From Metallosphaera cuprina Ar-4 (GTDB lineage Archaea > Thermoproteota > Thermoprotei_A > Sulfolobales > Sulfolobaceae): 64,000 nt of DNA. Below are positions 1 to 9,371 of this stretch, one piece after another. The notes beneath the pieces were generated by a model that searched no databases, was not told the origin of the DNA, and saw only the letters and a program-made list of their open reading frames with translations. The position numbers and the translations under genes were made by a program. How positions within the stretch are numbered: position 1 is the stretch's first letter; each line of letters begins with the position of its first letter. The stretch covers positions 1,133,160 through 1,197,159 of the forward strand of contig NC_015435.1 of assembly GCF_000204925.1 (NCBI RefSeq), written 5' to 3'.

Positions 1-182
1 ATCATAAGATGATTTGCATGGATAAAATTCTCCAATATTAGTAGTTTAAAATGAAATTTTATATGATAAATTAAAATTAGCCTGCACTAGGTTTACGCAT
101 GTTCAACTTTTTAAATTCCTGAATCTAATAAGATCTCGATCAGGGATGAGTCTTTGACAAGTACTCAATAAGTAGACAGGAG

Positions 183-1250
183 TTGAAAGTTTTACTCAGA
201 GAGTTAAAGAAATGGAGCGCTCCCGCTACTGTTCTGCTGTCGCTTTACATACCTCCTGGAAGACCGGTCTCGGACGTAGTCAACATGCTGAGGCAGGAGG
301 CTTCAATTTCTCAGAACATTAAGTTGAAGAGGACCAGAGACGCTGTCGAGTCTGCCATAACGACAGCCATTGATAGATTAGTTCCGATAACTAAGGTTCC
401 TGAAAACGGTCTAGTTCTATTCTGCGGTCAAAACTTCGACACGGACGAGTTCAAATGCTATATGTTCTCCCCTCCCGAGAAAGTGACGATTTACTTCTAC
501 AGAACGGATAAGCAGTTTCACACTGAGTTTTTAGAGGACATGGTGGAAGTCTCCGAAGTGTACGGATTGCTTATAGTTGAGAGAGACCAAGGTACGATAG
601 GAGTACTCAGAGGTTCTAGGATAGAAGTGTTAGAGGAGATGGAAGGTTACGTACCAGGAAAGCACATGATGGGAGGGCAGAGCCAAAGAAGGATAGACAG
701 GATCATAGAGGAGCTCTATCATGAGTTCCTTAAGAGCTTTGGAGAGAAGGTTAACAGTTATTTACTTCCCATACTTGAGAGCGGAAGATTGAAGGGGATC
801 CTCTTGGGAGGACCAGGATACGCTAAAAAGGAGTTTTACGATTCGGATTACATTGACTACAGATTGAAGAAACTAGTTCTCCTTCCTTTAGTTGACCTAG
901 GTTATCAAGGGGAGGTAGGATTGAGGGAGATGGTGATGAAGTCTAAGGACTTACTAAGGAACCAGAAGTACGTTGAGGTGGAGGACTTAATAGAGGAACT
1001 GAAGTTTCATTTGGCAAAGGACGACGGGTTAGTAGTATACGGTAAAGATGAGATAAGTAAGGCAATGCAGATGGGTGCAGTGGATAGTCTCCTAATATTT
1101 GATGACGGTAACGTAGAGAACGAAAAGATAATGCAGGAGGCGGAGCGATACGGAACAAAGGTATACCTAGTAGGAGAGGAGATACCAGAGGCCGAGTGGG
1201 TTAGGAAGACCTTTAACGGGGCAGTAGGAAAGCTAAGGTTCAAAATCTGA
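183..1250 (+). CDS. prf1: Peptide chain release factor aRF1
   Basis: Archaeal/eukaryotic-type class I release factor, which reads all three stop codons and releases the nascent chain. The N domain carries NIKL at about residue 46 where the family consensus is NIKS, and the M domain carries the catalytic GGQ (MMGGQSQRR, about residue 163). The 355-aa length is close to the usual archaeal size. The start used is TTG at 183; the in-frame stop at 147-149 leaves no ATG or GTG upstream. The residues encoded just before the TTG (RQEL) still look family-like, so either the start is non-standard or the extreme N-terminus has been lost. It converges with the phosphoribosyltransferase gene. Confidence 0.95.
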   Translation: MKVLLRELKKWSAPATVLLSLYIPPGRPVSDVVNMLRQEASISQNIKLKRTRDAVESAITTAIDRLVPITKVPENGLVLFCGQNFDTDEFKCYMFSPPEKVTIYFYRTDKQFHTEFLEDMVEVSEVYGLLIVERDQGTIGVLRGSRIEVLEEMEGYVPGKHMMGGQSQRRIDRIIEELYHEFLKSFGEKVNSYLLPILESGRLKGILLGGPGYAKKEFYDSDYIDYRLKKLVLLPLVDLGYQGEVGLREMVMKSKDLLRNQKYVEVEDLIEELKFHLAKDDGLVVYGKDEISKAMQMGAVDSLLIFDDGNVENEKIMQEAERYGTKVYLVGEEIPEAEWVRKTFNGAVGKLRFKI

Positions 1251-1267
1251 CGGTTCAATCTAAAACT

Positions 1268-1891
1268 CTATTCTAATATTTTTCTTCTTTTCATCTCTAG
1301 GAATATTTTATCTAAAGTAATTGGAGGGTTGATTCCATAGCTCTCTTTGAACGCTCGTTCTAAGTCCACCAGGTCCTTTGTCTTCCTCTCCACAATCAAC
1401 TTGCTAACTAAGTTTATCTCGTCCTCCCAATAGTTCCACGGATACATAAACCACGCCCAATCCGTTACTACCTCAGCGTAGAAGTCCGGTTTGAACTTTG
1501 AAGAACTCTCTATGTGTTGCAAGGTTGCCGTCTTCATAGCTCTAGGAGTGAAGTTCTCCCCAACGTATTTACTAGTTAAGATTAAACTGTCCCCAGTGTC
1601 GGTTATGTCGTCGACTATCAACACCTTCCTATCGCTCAGATCTACCTTATAGGGATATTTTATCCTGGCTTCAGGAGTGTGTGACGCCGTCACGACCCAA
1701 TGCTCCACCTTTAGGGACAGCACGTCTACCACCCCTAAGGAGTCGGCTAACAGTCTAGCTGGAACCAGTCCTCCTCTTGCCACTGCTATTATGACGTCAG
1801 GTACGAACTCCACCTTCACTTTTTCGCTTAATTTATCAGCCATTCTAACTATATCCTCCCACTTTACCACCTTTACGGGTATTTTTGGCAA
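1268..1891 (-). CDS. Purine (hypoxanthine/guanine/xanthine-type) phosphoribosyltransferase
   Basis: Type I phosphoribosyltransferase of the archaeal purine-salvage group, transferring ribose-5-phosphate from PRPP to a 6-oxopurine. Visible signatures are the ARGG turn after the first strand (about residue 39) and the PRPP-binding loop [12 protein letters not shown] at about residues 91-102. The 207-aa length fits the family. Base specificity cannot be decided from sequence, because Sulfolobales carry more than one such enzyme. It converges with aRF1, with 17 bp between the two stop codons. Confidence 0.85.
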   Translation of the reverse strand: MPKIPVKVVKWEDIVRMADKLSEKVKVEFVPDVIIAVARGGLVPARLLADSLGVVDVLSLKVEHWVVTASHTPEARIKYPYKVDLSDRKVLIVDDITDTGDSLILTSKYVGENFTPRAMKTATLQHIESSSKFKPDFYAEVVTDWAWFMYPWNYWEDEINLVSKLIVERKTKDLVDLERAFKESYGINPPITLDKIFLEMKRRKILE

Positions 1892-1999
1892 ATCTCGAGA
1901 AACCCCTAACCCCTTTAGCGAGCCTCCTTATCAATTTTACTATCCTAAGAAAGCTAACAGGTGAGAAACTTTAGTTTAGTTAATACAAAGGATAAAATG

Positions 2000-2401
2000 T
2001 TAACTTAATTTCTTTTCTAACCACTCCTCCCATTTAGTCCCGTTCTCATCCATTCCGCTCTCAACTTCGTATCCCATTGACATCCATCCCGCCATCCCTC
2101 CTATCATATAAATCGCCTTCCTCTTGTAGATGTGAGGCATGCCGTAAGTGGCATACCTTGCCCTATTCCCATGTTCGCACACTACCGCTACTTCTCTATC
2201 GGAGAAGTACTCTTGGAGGATCTCTAAGTAGTCCATTGGGATAAGTAGAGAGCCCGGTATGTGATGCTCTATGTACTCCTGCGGTGTTCTTATGTCCAAG
2301 ATGAGTACCTGATCTTTCTTCCACAGCTTCCTCACCATTGAAGGGGGCAGATCTATGATGTTCTTATAGAAGGGTGTGGAATACTGCTCAATTATCTGCA
2401 T
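2000..2401 (-). CDS. Single-domain rhodanese-like sulfurtransferase
   Basis: A 133-aa single rhodanese domain. Hallmarks are the LDIRTPQEY strand-turn near residue 36 and the active-site loop CEHGNRA with the persulfide-carrying Cys at residue 75. Rhodaneses move sulfane sulfur from donors such as thiosulfate or persulfides to thiophilic acceptors; the physiological partner here is unknown. The adjacent SelD-like gene is transcribed divergently from a shared AT-rich gap of about 165 bp, which is suggestive given the sulfur/selenium chemistry of both families but is not proof of a link. Confidence 0.85.
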   Translation of the reverse strand: MQIIEQYSTPFYKNIIDLPPSMVRKLWKKDQVLILDIRTPQEYIEHHIPGSLLIPMDYLEILQEYFSDREVAVVCEHGNRARYATYGMPHIYKRKAIYMIGGMAGWMSMGYEVESGMDENGTKWEEWLEKKLS

Positions 2402-2566
2402 ACTTTAACATCGTTAAGGGGGGTTTAAATATTTAGCTTCGAAAAGGATGAAAAACCTATTTCATAAAAAATTCTCGAAATTTTATTTAATGTTTTTATT
2501 TAAAGAATTCGCATTTAAGGAAAGTTTTTTAATTCTGAAGTTGAGATCATTGAGTAGTGCTTGGCT

Positions 2567-3964
2567 ATGAGCGACCTATTTGAGAGATTCAGAGACAATT
2601 TGAACAAGTACAAGAAGATGGGCATCAACCCCCTATCTTTAGCCACAGGATGTGCCGTAAAGGTCGATCTGATTGATACGGTTTATCCGGCTTTAGAGAA
2701 ACTTAAGGAGAAATTGCTAGCTAACAACATTGAGGTGATGCCTAGGGAGGACACGGACATCTTTGTAAGCAGGGAGTCCGAGGTTCTAAAGAGGGTAATA
2801 AATGGGGGTGAGTTTGACGCAGATAGGGCAATTAGCCTGATTCAAGTTAATCAAGAGACGGCCGGAAATCCTGAAAAGTTCGCAAACTTCCTATTGAAGA
2901 TTTACACTGGGGTGAAAACTAGGAGAAAACTTATCGTAGGTAAGGGACACTCGATAGTTACTACCAACCCTAAGGCTGAAGTTGGGATTCTAGATCTGTT
3001 TAAATTAGACGGACGGGAACTCAGGTCCTACACGCTCTCAAATAACGATACGATCCAGATAGTCGACCCGTTGGACGATCCGGGATCTCAGATGCAGGTC
3101 GACGTTGGAGTCTCAAACTCGCTTAACGACCTCTTCACAAAAGGTGCTTTCCAGGACTTGAAAATGATACCTGTAGCTGACGCTCCTGATCCAGATTTAA
3201 AGAAAACGCTATTAAACAACTTTGAACGCTTCTCGAAGAGATATAATGTAGAGCTGTTGACTGACGTTCAGCCCAGTACGGGGACCTTAATGATCGGGGC
3301 GACAGTTGTGGGCAAGTCAGATCATGAGCTTCCCACGTATTATGATAAGGTAGACGAAGGAATGGAGATACTCGTGACTAGACCGGTCGGAGAGCTTACA
3401 CCCATAAACGTTCACATGTGGCTCCTCACGGTACCAGAACTTATCGATACGATGGAGGAGAGAGGAATAACCTTGAACAAGGTGGAGGAAGCTAAGAAGA
3501 GGGCTCTCGACTATATGACGAAGCCTAACTTTGACTCTGCAGAGGTCATTTACAATCACCTGCCTGAGTTCGGTGGAAAGTTCGATCTTGAGAGTCACGT
3601 GGCTATGACCACTGACGTCACGGGACCGGGGATATTCGTGGTAAAGGAGTTCGCTGAAAAGGCGTTGGTTGACGTAGACCTTTACGACGTACCTGTTATA
3701 GATAGAGAGATAAGCGAGTTCGCTACTGAGAACTTCATAATTCCGAACTCGACCGCAGGAACGAACGGAGCTATCGTTATATTTGCGTCAAAGAAGGTGA
3801 TAGATGACATAGCGCAAGACCTGACCAAAAGGGGATTGGAACCTAGGATAATTGGGAGGGTCCTAAGGAAGGGAACTGGAGTCGTTTATGTTAAGAAAGA
3901 CGTGTGTAAGCTGATTCATAGGGAGAACATCCTGAAGCACTTTAAAGTGAGAGATGCGAACTAA
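2567..3964 (+). CDS. SelD/AIR-synthase-superfamily protein (selenophosphate synthetase-related)
   Basis: A 465-aa protein of the PurM/SelD/HypE/ThiL ATP-binding superfamily, in the archaeal SelD-related group. The N-terminus has [11 protein letters not shown], corresponding to the Cys/Lys region of SelD. Acidic ATP/Mg segments (for example [16 protein letters not shown]) follow, and the C-terminal half has the PurM-C layout ([28 protein letters not shown]). A TTG lies at 2561, but ATG 2567 (MSDLFERF) is preferred and probably leaderless. A genuine selenophosphate role is doubtful because a selenocysteine system is not known in Sulfolobales; a sulfur or other acyl-phosphate role is possible. 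Confidence 0.7.
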   Translation: MSDLFERFRDNLNKYKKMGINPLSLATGCAVKVDLIDTVYPALEKLKEKLLANNIEVMPREDTDIFVSRESEVLKRVINGGEFDADRAISLIQVNQETAGNPEKFANFLLKIYTGVKTRRKLIVGKGHSIVTTNPKAEVGILDLFKLDGRELRSYTLSNNDTIQIVDPLDDPGSQMQVDVGVSNSLNDLFTKGAFQDLKMIPVADAPDPDLKKTLLNNFERFSKRYNVELLTDVQPSTGTLMIGATVVGKSDHELPTYYDKVDEGMEILVTRPVGELTPINVHMWLLTVPELIDTMEERGITLNKVEEAKKRALDYMTKPNFDSAEVIYNHLPEFGGKFDLESHVAMTTDVTGPGIFVVKEFAEKALVDVDLYDVPVIDREISEFATENFIIPNSTAGTNGAIVIFASKKVIDDIAQDLTKRGLEPRIIGRVLRKGTGVVYVKKDVCKLIHRENILKHFKVRDAN

Positions 3965-4038
3965 ATTTATATTTTTGTTCTCAGAAATTAATTATAAATC
4001 TAGTATATCTTTTTCCGTGGTGAGATCTTACAAAAAGG

Positions 4039-6225
4039 TTAGATGATGTCCTCTGCGTTAATAGGGAGCTTAGTGAGCCTCTTCCCTATAGCCCTTTCTA
4101 TGGCCCTAATTAAGGCCGGTGGAGTACCTATCGTTGCACCCTCTCCTATTCCCTTAGACGGTAAAGGAGCGTCTGACTTTCCTGTCTCAAGGTAATCCCA
4201 AGATATGTTAAACCCCTCAAAAGCTGTTGGGATGGCATAGTCCGAAAAGTTACCGGTAAGCAAATTGCCTAACTCAGAATACTTGATCTCCTCAAGAACT
4301 GTTTCGCCAAACCCTTGAATAACTCCACCTCTGACCTGACCCTCTGCAAGTAACGGATTGACCACCTTTCCTATGTCGTCTATAGCGTAATAATCTAACA
4401 CCTTAGGTTTGCCTTCGATAAGCTCAACCATCACTACGTGACTACCGTAAGGATAAGTGTAGTTATTTAAACCGAAATAGGCCGTACCCTCCAGTCCTGG
4501 TTCCTCCTTATATCTCCAGACCCCGCCTAGAGCGCTCATAGACCTGGCCGCTATCTCCTTAAGTGTCATAAACTTATTCGTTTTCACGTTGGTGACTCTC
4601 CCCTGCTCGTATCTAAGTTCTTGAACGTCACTTCTCATAAACTGAGCTGCCAGCTTCATCGCCTTCTCCTTTACCTTATTGCAGGCCAGGATGGCCGCGT
4701 TACCTGCAAGAGTCAAACTCCTACTTCCGTAAGTACCGAACGCTTCTCCAATCATCGCAGTGTCTCCCCATTTCACCTCTACGTCCTCTAGATTCACCCC
4801 TAACTCATCCGCTACGATCTGAGCTATACCTGTCGCGGTCCCCTGACCGTGAGGGGCCGCTCCTATTATCACTTCTACTTTTCCGTCTCCTCTGACTCTA
4901 ACTGACGCGCTCTCCCAAGGTCCGAAGTTGTTCTGCTCAAGGTAAAAGTCGAAACCTACACCTACCTTCCGTCCCAATGAACTCAAGTCCCTTGCCCTAC
5001 TTTCCATCTCACGATAGACCTTCTCCGCTCTCTCCAGTAGGGTAAAGTAGTCTCCTGAGTCGTAAAGGAGACCAAACGGATTCTTATAAGGCAACGTCCT
5101 GATCAGGTTCTTACGCCTTATATCTATAGGATCCATCCTCACCTCATCGGCTATCATGTCAATGATTCTCTCAATTACGAACGAAGCCTCAGGTCTACCT
5201 GCTCCTCTGTATTGATCCAGAGGTGTCTTATTGGTGTGAACTCCTAACACTTTAACGACTATGTCCTTAACCGAGTAAGGACCCGGTAGCATAGTCGCAG
5301 CTATATCAGCTAGATAGGTACCATGGCTTGCCGCCCCTAAATCGATGTAAAGCTCGTCTATTATACCGACTAGGACACCGTCCTTTGTCGCACCTGCCTT
5401 TACCTTATGGATTTGTCCCCTCCCGTGATAGGTTGATCTGATGTCTTCACTTCTAGTGCTGATCCATTTCACAGATCTCCTTGATCTCAGCGCAGCGTAA
5501 ACTGCTATGTAATCTTCAGCATAGGGGAAAAGCTTCGACCCAAACGCTCCCCCCACATCTGGCTGTATAACCCTTATGTCCTTCACTTGTCCGCCGAACG
5601 CGTCCAAAAGGTAACGTCTCATGAAGTGAGGGGATTGAGTCGGCGCGTACACGGTCAAATAATCAGGAGAGTAATTTACTATTATACCTCTAGTTTCCAT
5701 CGCTGCTGGATAAACCCTTGAGATCTCTAGTTTAGCCTCAACTTTAACGTCTGCCCTCTCTAAGGCAGAGTACGGATCGCCTGAAGCGTAAGTCTTTGTA
5801 TAAACTAGGTTCTTTCCTCCTTCGACTGCGCTAACCCTTTCCTCAATTGCCTGAACTGGGTCGGTAACTGCTGGGAGCTCCTCATACTCAACAGAGATGT
5901 TCTCTAAGGCATCGTAGGCTACGTACCTATCTTTCGCAAGGACAGCCGCTATAGGCTGACCCTCATAGAGGATCTCATCCGTAGCCATAGGAAAGTTCCT
6001 GGGCCTGTTTTCCACCTTGATGTTGAGTCCGGCGAAAACGTCTACTACGCCCGAAATCAAGGCTCCTGATAAGTCCACTCTCTTCAATTTAGCATGAGGT
6101 ACTTGGCTCCTCAATATTGCCAAGAAAAGGGACTCTGGAGAATCTATGTCGTCTATGTACTTACCTTTACCTGAGATCAGCCTTTCGTCCTCCTTCCTTC
6201 TTATCCTTGAGCCAACGTAAGTCAT
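4039..6225 (-). CDS. Xanthine oxidase-family molybdenum hydroxylase, large (Mo) subunit
   Basis: A 728-aa Mo-cofactor subunit of the CO-dehydrogenase/aldehyde/xanthine dehydrogenase family. It shows the N-terminal a/b hammerhead domain (GKGKYIDDI), the Mo-cofactor segments VGGAFGSKLFPYAEDY, QYRGAGRPEA and HGQGTATGIAQI, and near the C-terminus KGIGEGATIGTPPA, which holds the conserved catalytic Glu. The active-site loop is of the xanthine/aldehyde type (QYRGAGR), not the AYRCSFR loop of true CO dehydrogenase. In Sulfolobus such subunits form glyceraldehyde oxidoreductase with FAD and 2Fe-2S partners. Neither partner gene is adjacent, so it must pair with subunits encoded elsewhere. Confidence 0.88.
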   Translation of the reverse strand: MTYVGSRIRRKEDERLISGKGKYIDDIDSPESLFLAILRSQVPHAKLKRVDLSGALISGVVDVFAGLNIKVENRPRNFPMATDEILYEGQPIAAVLAKDRYVAYDALENISVEYEELPAVTDPVQAIEERVSAVEGGKNLVYTKTYASGDPYSALERADVKVEAKLEISRVYPAAMETRGIIVNYSPDYLTVYAPTQSPHFMRRYLLDAFGGQVKDIRVIQPDVGGAFGSKLFPYAEDYIAVYAALRSRRSVKWISTRSEDIRSTYHGRGQIHKVKAGATKDGVLVGIIDELYIDLGAASHGTYLADIAATMLPGPYSVKDIVVKVLGVHTNKTPLDQYRGAGRPEASFVIERIIDMIADEVRMDPIDIRRKNLIRTLPYKNPFGLLYDSGDYFTLLERAEKVYREMESRARDLSSLGRKVGVGFDFYLEQNNFGPWESASVRVRGDGKVEVIIGAAPHGQGTATGIAQIVADELGVNLEDVEVKWGDTAMIGEAFGTYGSRSLTLAGNAAILACNKVKEKAMKLAAQFMRSDVQELRYEQGRVTNVKTNKFMTLKEIAARSMSALGGVWRYKEEPGLEGTAYFGLNNYTYPYGSHVVMVELIEGKPKVLDYYAIDDIGKVVNPLLAEGQVRGGVIQGFGETVLEEIKYSELGNLLTGNFSDYAIPTAFEGFNISWDYLETGKSDAPLPSKGIGEGATIGTPPALIRAIERAIGKRLTKLPINAEDII

Positions 6226-6333
6226 AGACTAAAGTAATGAGAAAAGGGTTAAAATAGTATCCTGAATTTAAAAACCTAGTGAGTTACATAATTATAACTT
6301 AAATTAGGATTAGGAAATATTCTTTCTAATAAA

Positions 6334-6699
6334 TTATTGATAACTAAGAATAACGTCCTTGTCTGTTATCATTTTCCTCCCTCTAAAACCCTCCTCCGTA
6401 TAGTGCCAATAGATTATGTCGTCTTCATCGGTTTTCCAACACAGGTAGGCTGGCCTGTCATTTATAACCGCTGGGAAATCAACTAACCCCATCCTTATGT
6501 CCCTCACGATAACTCCTTTCTCCGTGAGCTCCTTCAAGATAGAGTCCATTTTTATCGTGTAACTCTGTATGAACTCCTTTTTCCCATCAATTAAAGCTCT
6601 CTGAGCGTTGATTTCGGCCTGTCTCAGCTCCATTATCTTACCCTTAACCCAAGGCAGTATCTCCCTAGCTGTTTTCAGGTCAAAATATGGGAACTCCAT
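6334..6699 (-). CDS. DUF2203 family protein
   Basis: A 121-aa protein matching the small DUF2203 family. It has the opening FDLKTAREILPWV, a central amphipathic helical stretch, then LVDFPAVINDRPAYLCWKTDEDDI and IYWHYTEEGFRGRK, which is the diagnostic family tail. The function of the family is unknown. It lies downstream of a C/D box sRNA-like locus on the same strand and upstream of the molybdenum hydroxylase gene, about 110 bp away, so co-transcription is possible but not shown. Confidence 0.8.
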   Translation of the reverse strand: MEFPYFDLKTAREILPWVKGKIMELRQAEINAQRALIDGKKEFIQSYTIKMDSILKELTEKGVIVRDIRMGLVDFPAVINDRPAYLCWKTDEDDIIYWHYTEEGFRGRKMITDKDVILSYQ

Positions 6700-6759
6700 A
6701 ATTAGAAACTTTGGTTTAGAGCATAATAAATGAAGTTTAGGTTTGATATTTTATCACGT

Positions 6760-6812
6760 GGGTCAGCCATATTCTCTCTTCATCTATCCGACCTTGTAAG
6801 GTTCATCATCTT
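6760..6812 (-). ncRNA. Candidate C/D box sRNA
   Basis: On the minus strand the order is GATGATGA (C box, 6803-6810), a 12-nt guide, CGGA (D' variant of CTGA, 6787-6790), a 3-nt spacer, ATGAAGA (C' variant, 6777-6783), a 10-nt guide and CTGA (D, 6763-6766). Box spacing and total length of about 53 nt are typical of archaeal 2'-O-methylation guides. The D' guide is largely self-complementary, which weakens it as a guide. rRNA/tRNA targets were not determined. The locus lies in the 297-bp gap between the DUF2203 gene and the next plus-strand gene. Confidence 0.5.
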
Positions 6813-6996
6813 ATGACCATGAGATTGTGAATTTTATATCCCTAGAGGATCTTTACCCAACGGTTTAAACGCTTCTCGCTCTGAGGTTTTGGTACCGAGA
6901 GGGACTAGCGCCATCATTTAGGTTGTTAACTACTCTTCATAGGGGGCACACATAAAGAAATAGTTAAAACCTCTTGAGATCCGATGTCTCTTCAAA

Positions 6997-8277
6997 TTGA
7001 AAAAACTAGCAAGGGAATTATCCTCAATTTACAAAGGAAGGAAGGCCTTATTTGTAGTGCCTGGCTACGATCGCTCCTTTCTAGAGTACCTTACCGAAGA
7101 GATAGACTCGTCTGAGATCTTCACAAACCAATCCATTGTGGAGAACAAAGTTTACATATCCACTTACCCCCCGAAGAGTCCCCTCCTGAAGGCTAGAAAC
7201 GTTATAATAGTGTCCAATTTCAACACCAGATCTTTAACGAGAGTGGTGGACCAGGTCATCGTAAAGAAGTCAGAGGATCTAATGAGGGAAGCGTATCTCC
7301 GTCCATTTCGTTACAGGAGACTTCTCAGCCTACCTGACCATAAGGTCTCCCAACTGCGGATAGATTTCATTTTATCCCTCCGCGATCCTTCGGTTTTGCC
7401 TGCGAACGTTAAGGAGATGGAGATCCTTTCATCGAAAGGTGTTAAAATAATTCAAAACGTTGAGGAAGTTCACGCTAGTAGAGTGACGGTGATCTGCAGA
7501 AAGCTAAATCAGTTGCCCTATCTACAACTCAGGTCCACAGTTCTTCATGGTGGAGAACTAATTGACATGGCCAACAACCTAGAGAATTGGCACGTTGTAA
7601 CTCTCGGAGAGTTAGGTTACTTCAACTTTAACCACTCTAAACCACTTGAGGGGATAGTTGCAGAGGATAGGCCTGTTGTTCTGATTGAGGAGAGAACTGT
7701 CGAACCTAGGAGTTCAAAGTTTAAAGTTGAGATGAAACGTGGTCGGATCAAAGTGAACGGCTCGACGATAGCTGAATACAAGGTTAGAGGACAAAGGATG
7801 CACATGAGAGTTGATTGTGGAAGGAACGAGGAGATCTCCTTTGAGTACCCCTCTTTCCAGACGTTCTTATCCCCTATGACCACTGGAAGATGTACTCTCT
7901 TGTTCTCATGCGTCAAGAGATTGAAGAATCTAGAGGCTTGCAAGGAGATCTCTCTAGAGGCTTACCTCATGACTAAAAATTACGTTTTGTCTGTGGGAAG
8001 GACAAACTTTGAGGCAGTCATCTTGAGTTCTTTAAATGGGGTCACAATGAGAGATCTGAACGTTGGAAGGAACTTGAGGCTAAAGGTTATGGACGAGATC
8101 TTGGATGTCTACATCAAGCTTGAGGAAAACTATTTCATAATAAAGTGTAAATCGTGTGAGAAATTTAAGGAGACGAGAGTGAGAGTGAGGAGAGTAGAGG
8201 ACAATTATAACAAACTTATCAACACTTTGAAAGATATGCTCCTTAAGGAGATGATTACCTTAAAGGATAAAGGATAA
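6997..8277 (+). CDS. Hypothetical protein, 426 aa
   Basis: Not recognised. The soluble-looking 426-aa protein starts at TTG 6997 (MKKLAREL); the nearby ATG at 6984 is in another frame. There is no signal peptide or membrane segment. The N-terminal 130 residues have an alternating hydrophobic pattern (KALFVVPGYDRS, NVIIVSNF) suggestive of an a/b fold. The C-terminal half is rich in charged residues with scattered Cys (CKSCEKF near the end), not arranged as a standard zinc ribbon. It is convergent with the degenerate ATPase gene at 8331-9173. Confidence 0.6.
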   Translation: MKKLARELSSIYKGRKALFVVPGYDRSFLEYLTEEIDSSEIFTNQSIVENKVYISTYPPKSPLLKARNVIIVSNFNTRSLTRVVDQVIVKKSEDLMREAYLRPFRYRRLLSLPDHKVSQLRIDFILSLRDPSVLPANVKEMEILSSKGVKIIQNVEEVHASRVTVICRKLNQLPYLQLRSTVLHGGELIDMANNLENWHVVTLGELGYFNFNHSKPLEGIVAEDRPVVLIEERTVEPRSSKFKVEMKRGRIKVNGSTIAEYKVRGQRMHMRVDCGRNEEISFEYPSFQTFLSPMTTGRCTLLFSCVKRLKNLEACKEISLEAYLMTKNYVLSVGRTNFEAVILSSLNGVTMRDLNVGRNLRLKVMDEILDVYIKLEENYFIIKCKSCEKFKETRVRVRRVEDNYNKLINTLKDMLLKEMITLKDKG

Positions 8278-8330
8278 CGATCTCGCAAAGCTCTGCCTGA
8301 TGAACTCGGCGTTGTGTTTAACAACCTGAG

Positions 8331-9173
8331 TTAAAGTTCAATCGAGCTCTCAGAGGGGAACTCATAATCTGTAGCCAGGATAAGCGTACCTTTGAACCTC
8401 GCGAACAACTCTGTCAGTTCCCTCAAATCCTCTTTATCAAGATGTGCCTCAGGGTCCTCTATTATCAATATCGAATCCTCGGAAGACATTTCGAGCGCCA
8501 AGCTCATACTTAATAAGCTCAACAACTTAGGGTCCACGTTATAGAGCGGCTCCCCGTCAAGGAAAAGTCCCTCCTTTTCGTCTGTGGTAAGTCTCTTACC
8601 TCTCAGGGTAGTGGAGTAGCCGTGAGGTAGGACTATTGAGTTGATAAACTCTGAAACTATCCCCAAAGTCTTAGGTACGCCCGAAGCGTTTTCAGCCTGA
8701 AGGACTAGGAACCTGTGGAAACCCGCAAGTATCCCGTCCTTTGAGCCAGGAACGAAAAGAGGTTTAGGTCTCTTAAGATCTGCGAAATAGAAAGAGTCTA
8801 CCTCAACCATACCTCTTATGCCCTGAGGCACGTTTTCAGGTTTCTTCAACAGCTCAACGCTTACGCTAACTCCGCCCTCAGTCGCCTTCCCTCTGATTAT
8901 GAACTTCTCCATATCTAGAGAGAATTGACCCTCCAACTTTATTCTACCCGGCTCAACTTGAGACGTTAAGATCGAGCCAAACTTGCTCTCGAAGTTCCTT
9001 CTCCACGTCTCTATTGGATCGTGGGATGTTATCCCATACAATCTAGGCATTTGGTTTAAGGTTTTAAGTAGAAAATACATGAGACGCGCTGCTTTAAATT
9101 TGCCCTTCCCTTTCAACCTGACTATACCGTTCAGCGGAACGTCCTTCCCGTTTATAGAAAGTCTAGTAGACAC
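8331..9173 (-). CDS. SMC/OLD-like ATPase-fold protein with degenerate P-loop
   Basis: A 280-aa protein. The C-terminus has an ABC/SMC-type end: an LLSLLSMSLAL helix, a Walker B with catalytic Glu (SILIIEDPEAHLD, about residues 239-251) and a following switch-like segment (LILATD). The position expected for Walker A, near residues 20-32, reads VRLKGKGKFKAARL and lacks the GK[S/T] ending. It is small for an OLD or RecF-type protein. It may be a non-hydrolysing paralogue or need a partner. A C/D box sRNA-like locus lies directly upstream on the same strand. Confidence 0.6.
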   Translation of the reverse strand: MSTRLSINGKDVPLNGIVRLKGKGKFKAARLMYFLLKTLNQMPRLYGITSHDPIETWRRNFESKFGSILTSQVEPGRIKLEGQFSLDMEKFIIRGKATEGGVSVSVELLKKPENVPQGIRGMVEVDSFYFADLKRPKPLFVPGSKDGILAGFHRFLVLQAENASGVPKTLGIVSEFINSIVLPHGYSTTLRGKRLTTDEKEGLFLDGEPLYNVDPKLLSLLSMSLALEMSSEDSILIIEDPEAHLDKEDLRELTELFARFKGTLILATDYEFPSESSIEL

Positions 9174-9212
9174 GATGAGATAAGTTAAAGCGTAAGTTAT
9201 AACTTTGCAATT

Positions 9213-9271
9213 ATATCAGGTGAAACAACCCTTCATCACGCATCAGGTAAGGTTGGGATCCTCATCTAACA
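9213..9271 (-). ncRNA. C/D box sRNA (strong candidate)
   Basis: On the minus strand: TAGATGA (C box, 9262-9268), a 15-nt guide, perfect CTGA (D', 9243-9246), a 3-nt spacer, perfect GTGATGA (C', 9233-9239), a 13-nt guide and perfect CTGA (D, 9216-9219). Three of four boxes match consensus exactly and the spacing is classical for archaeal 2'-O-methyl guide RNAs. The target complementary to the D guide would be GTGAAACAACCCT and that for the D' guide GTAAGGTTGGGATCC; neither was assigned to an rRNA or tRNA position. It sits 43 bp upstream of the ATPase-like gene on the same strand. Confidence 0.72.
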
Positions 9272-9371
9272 TTATATCTTTAAAACCGATTAAAAAACCG
9301 CGTCTGAAACCCTTCGAGATTAATTTCTCCAACCTCACTCTCCTTTTTCATCATCTGGAAAGCAGAAAACT

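Noticed and set aside
8285-8330. TGATGA followed by CTGA between convergent genes
   Set aside because: Guide spacing of 22 nt is too long and no acceptable upstream C box is present.
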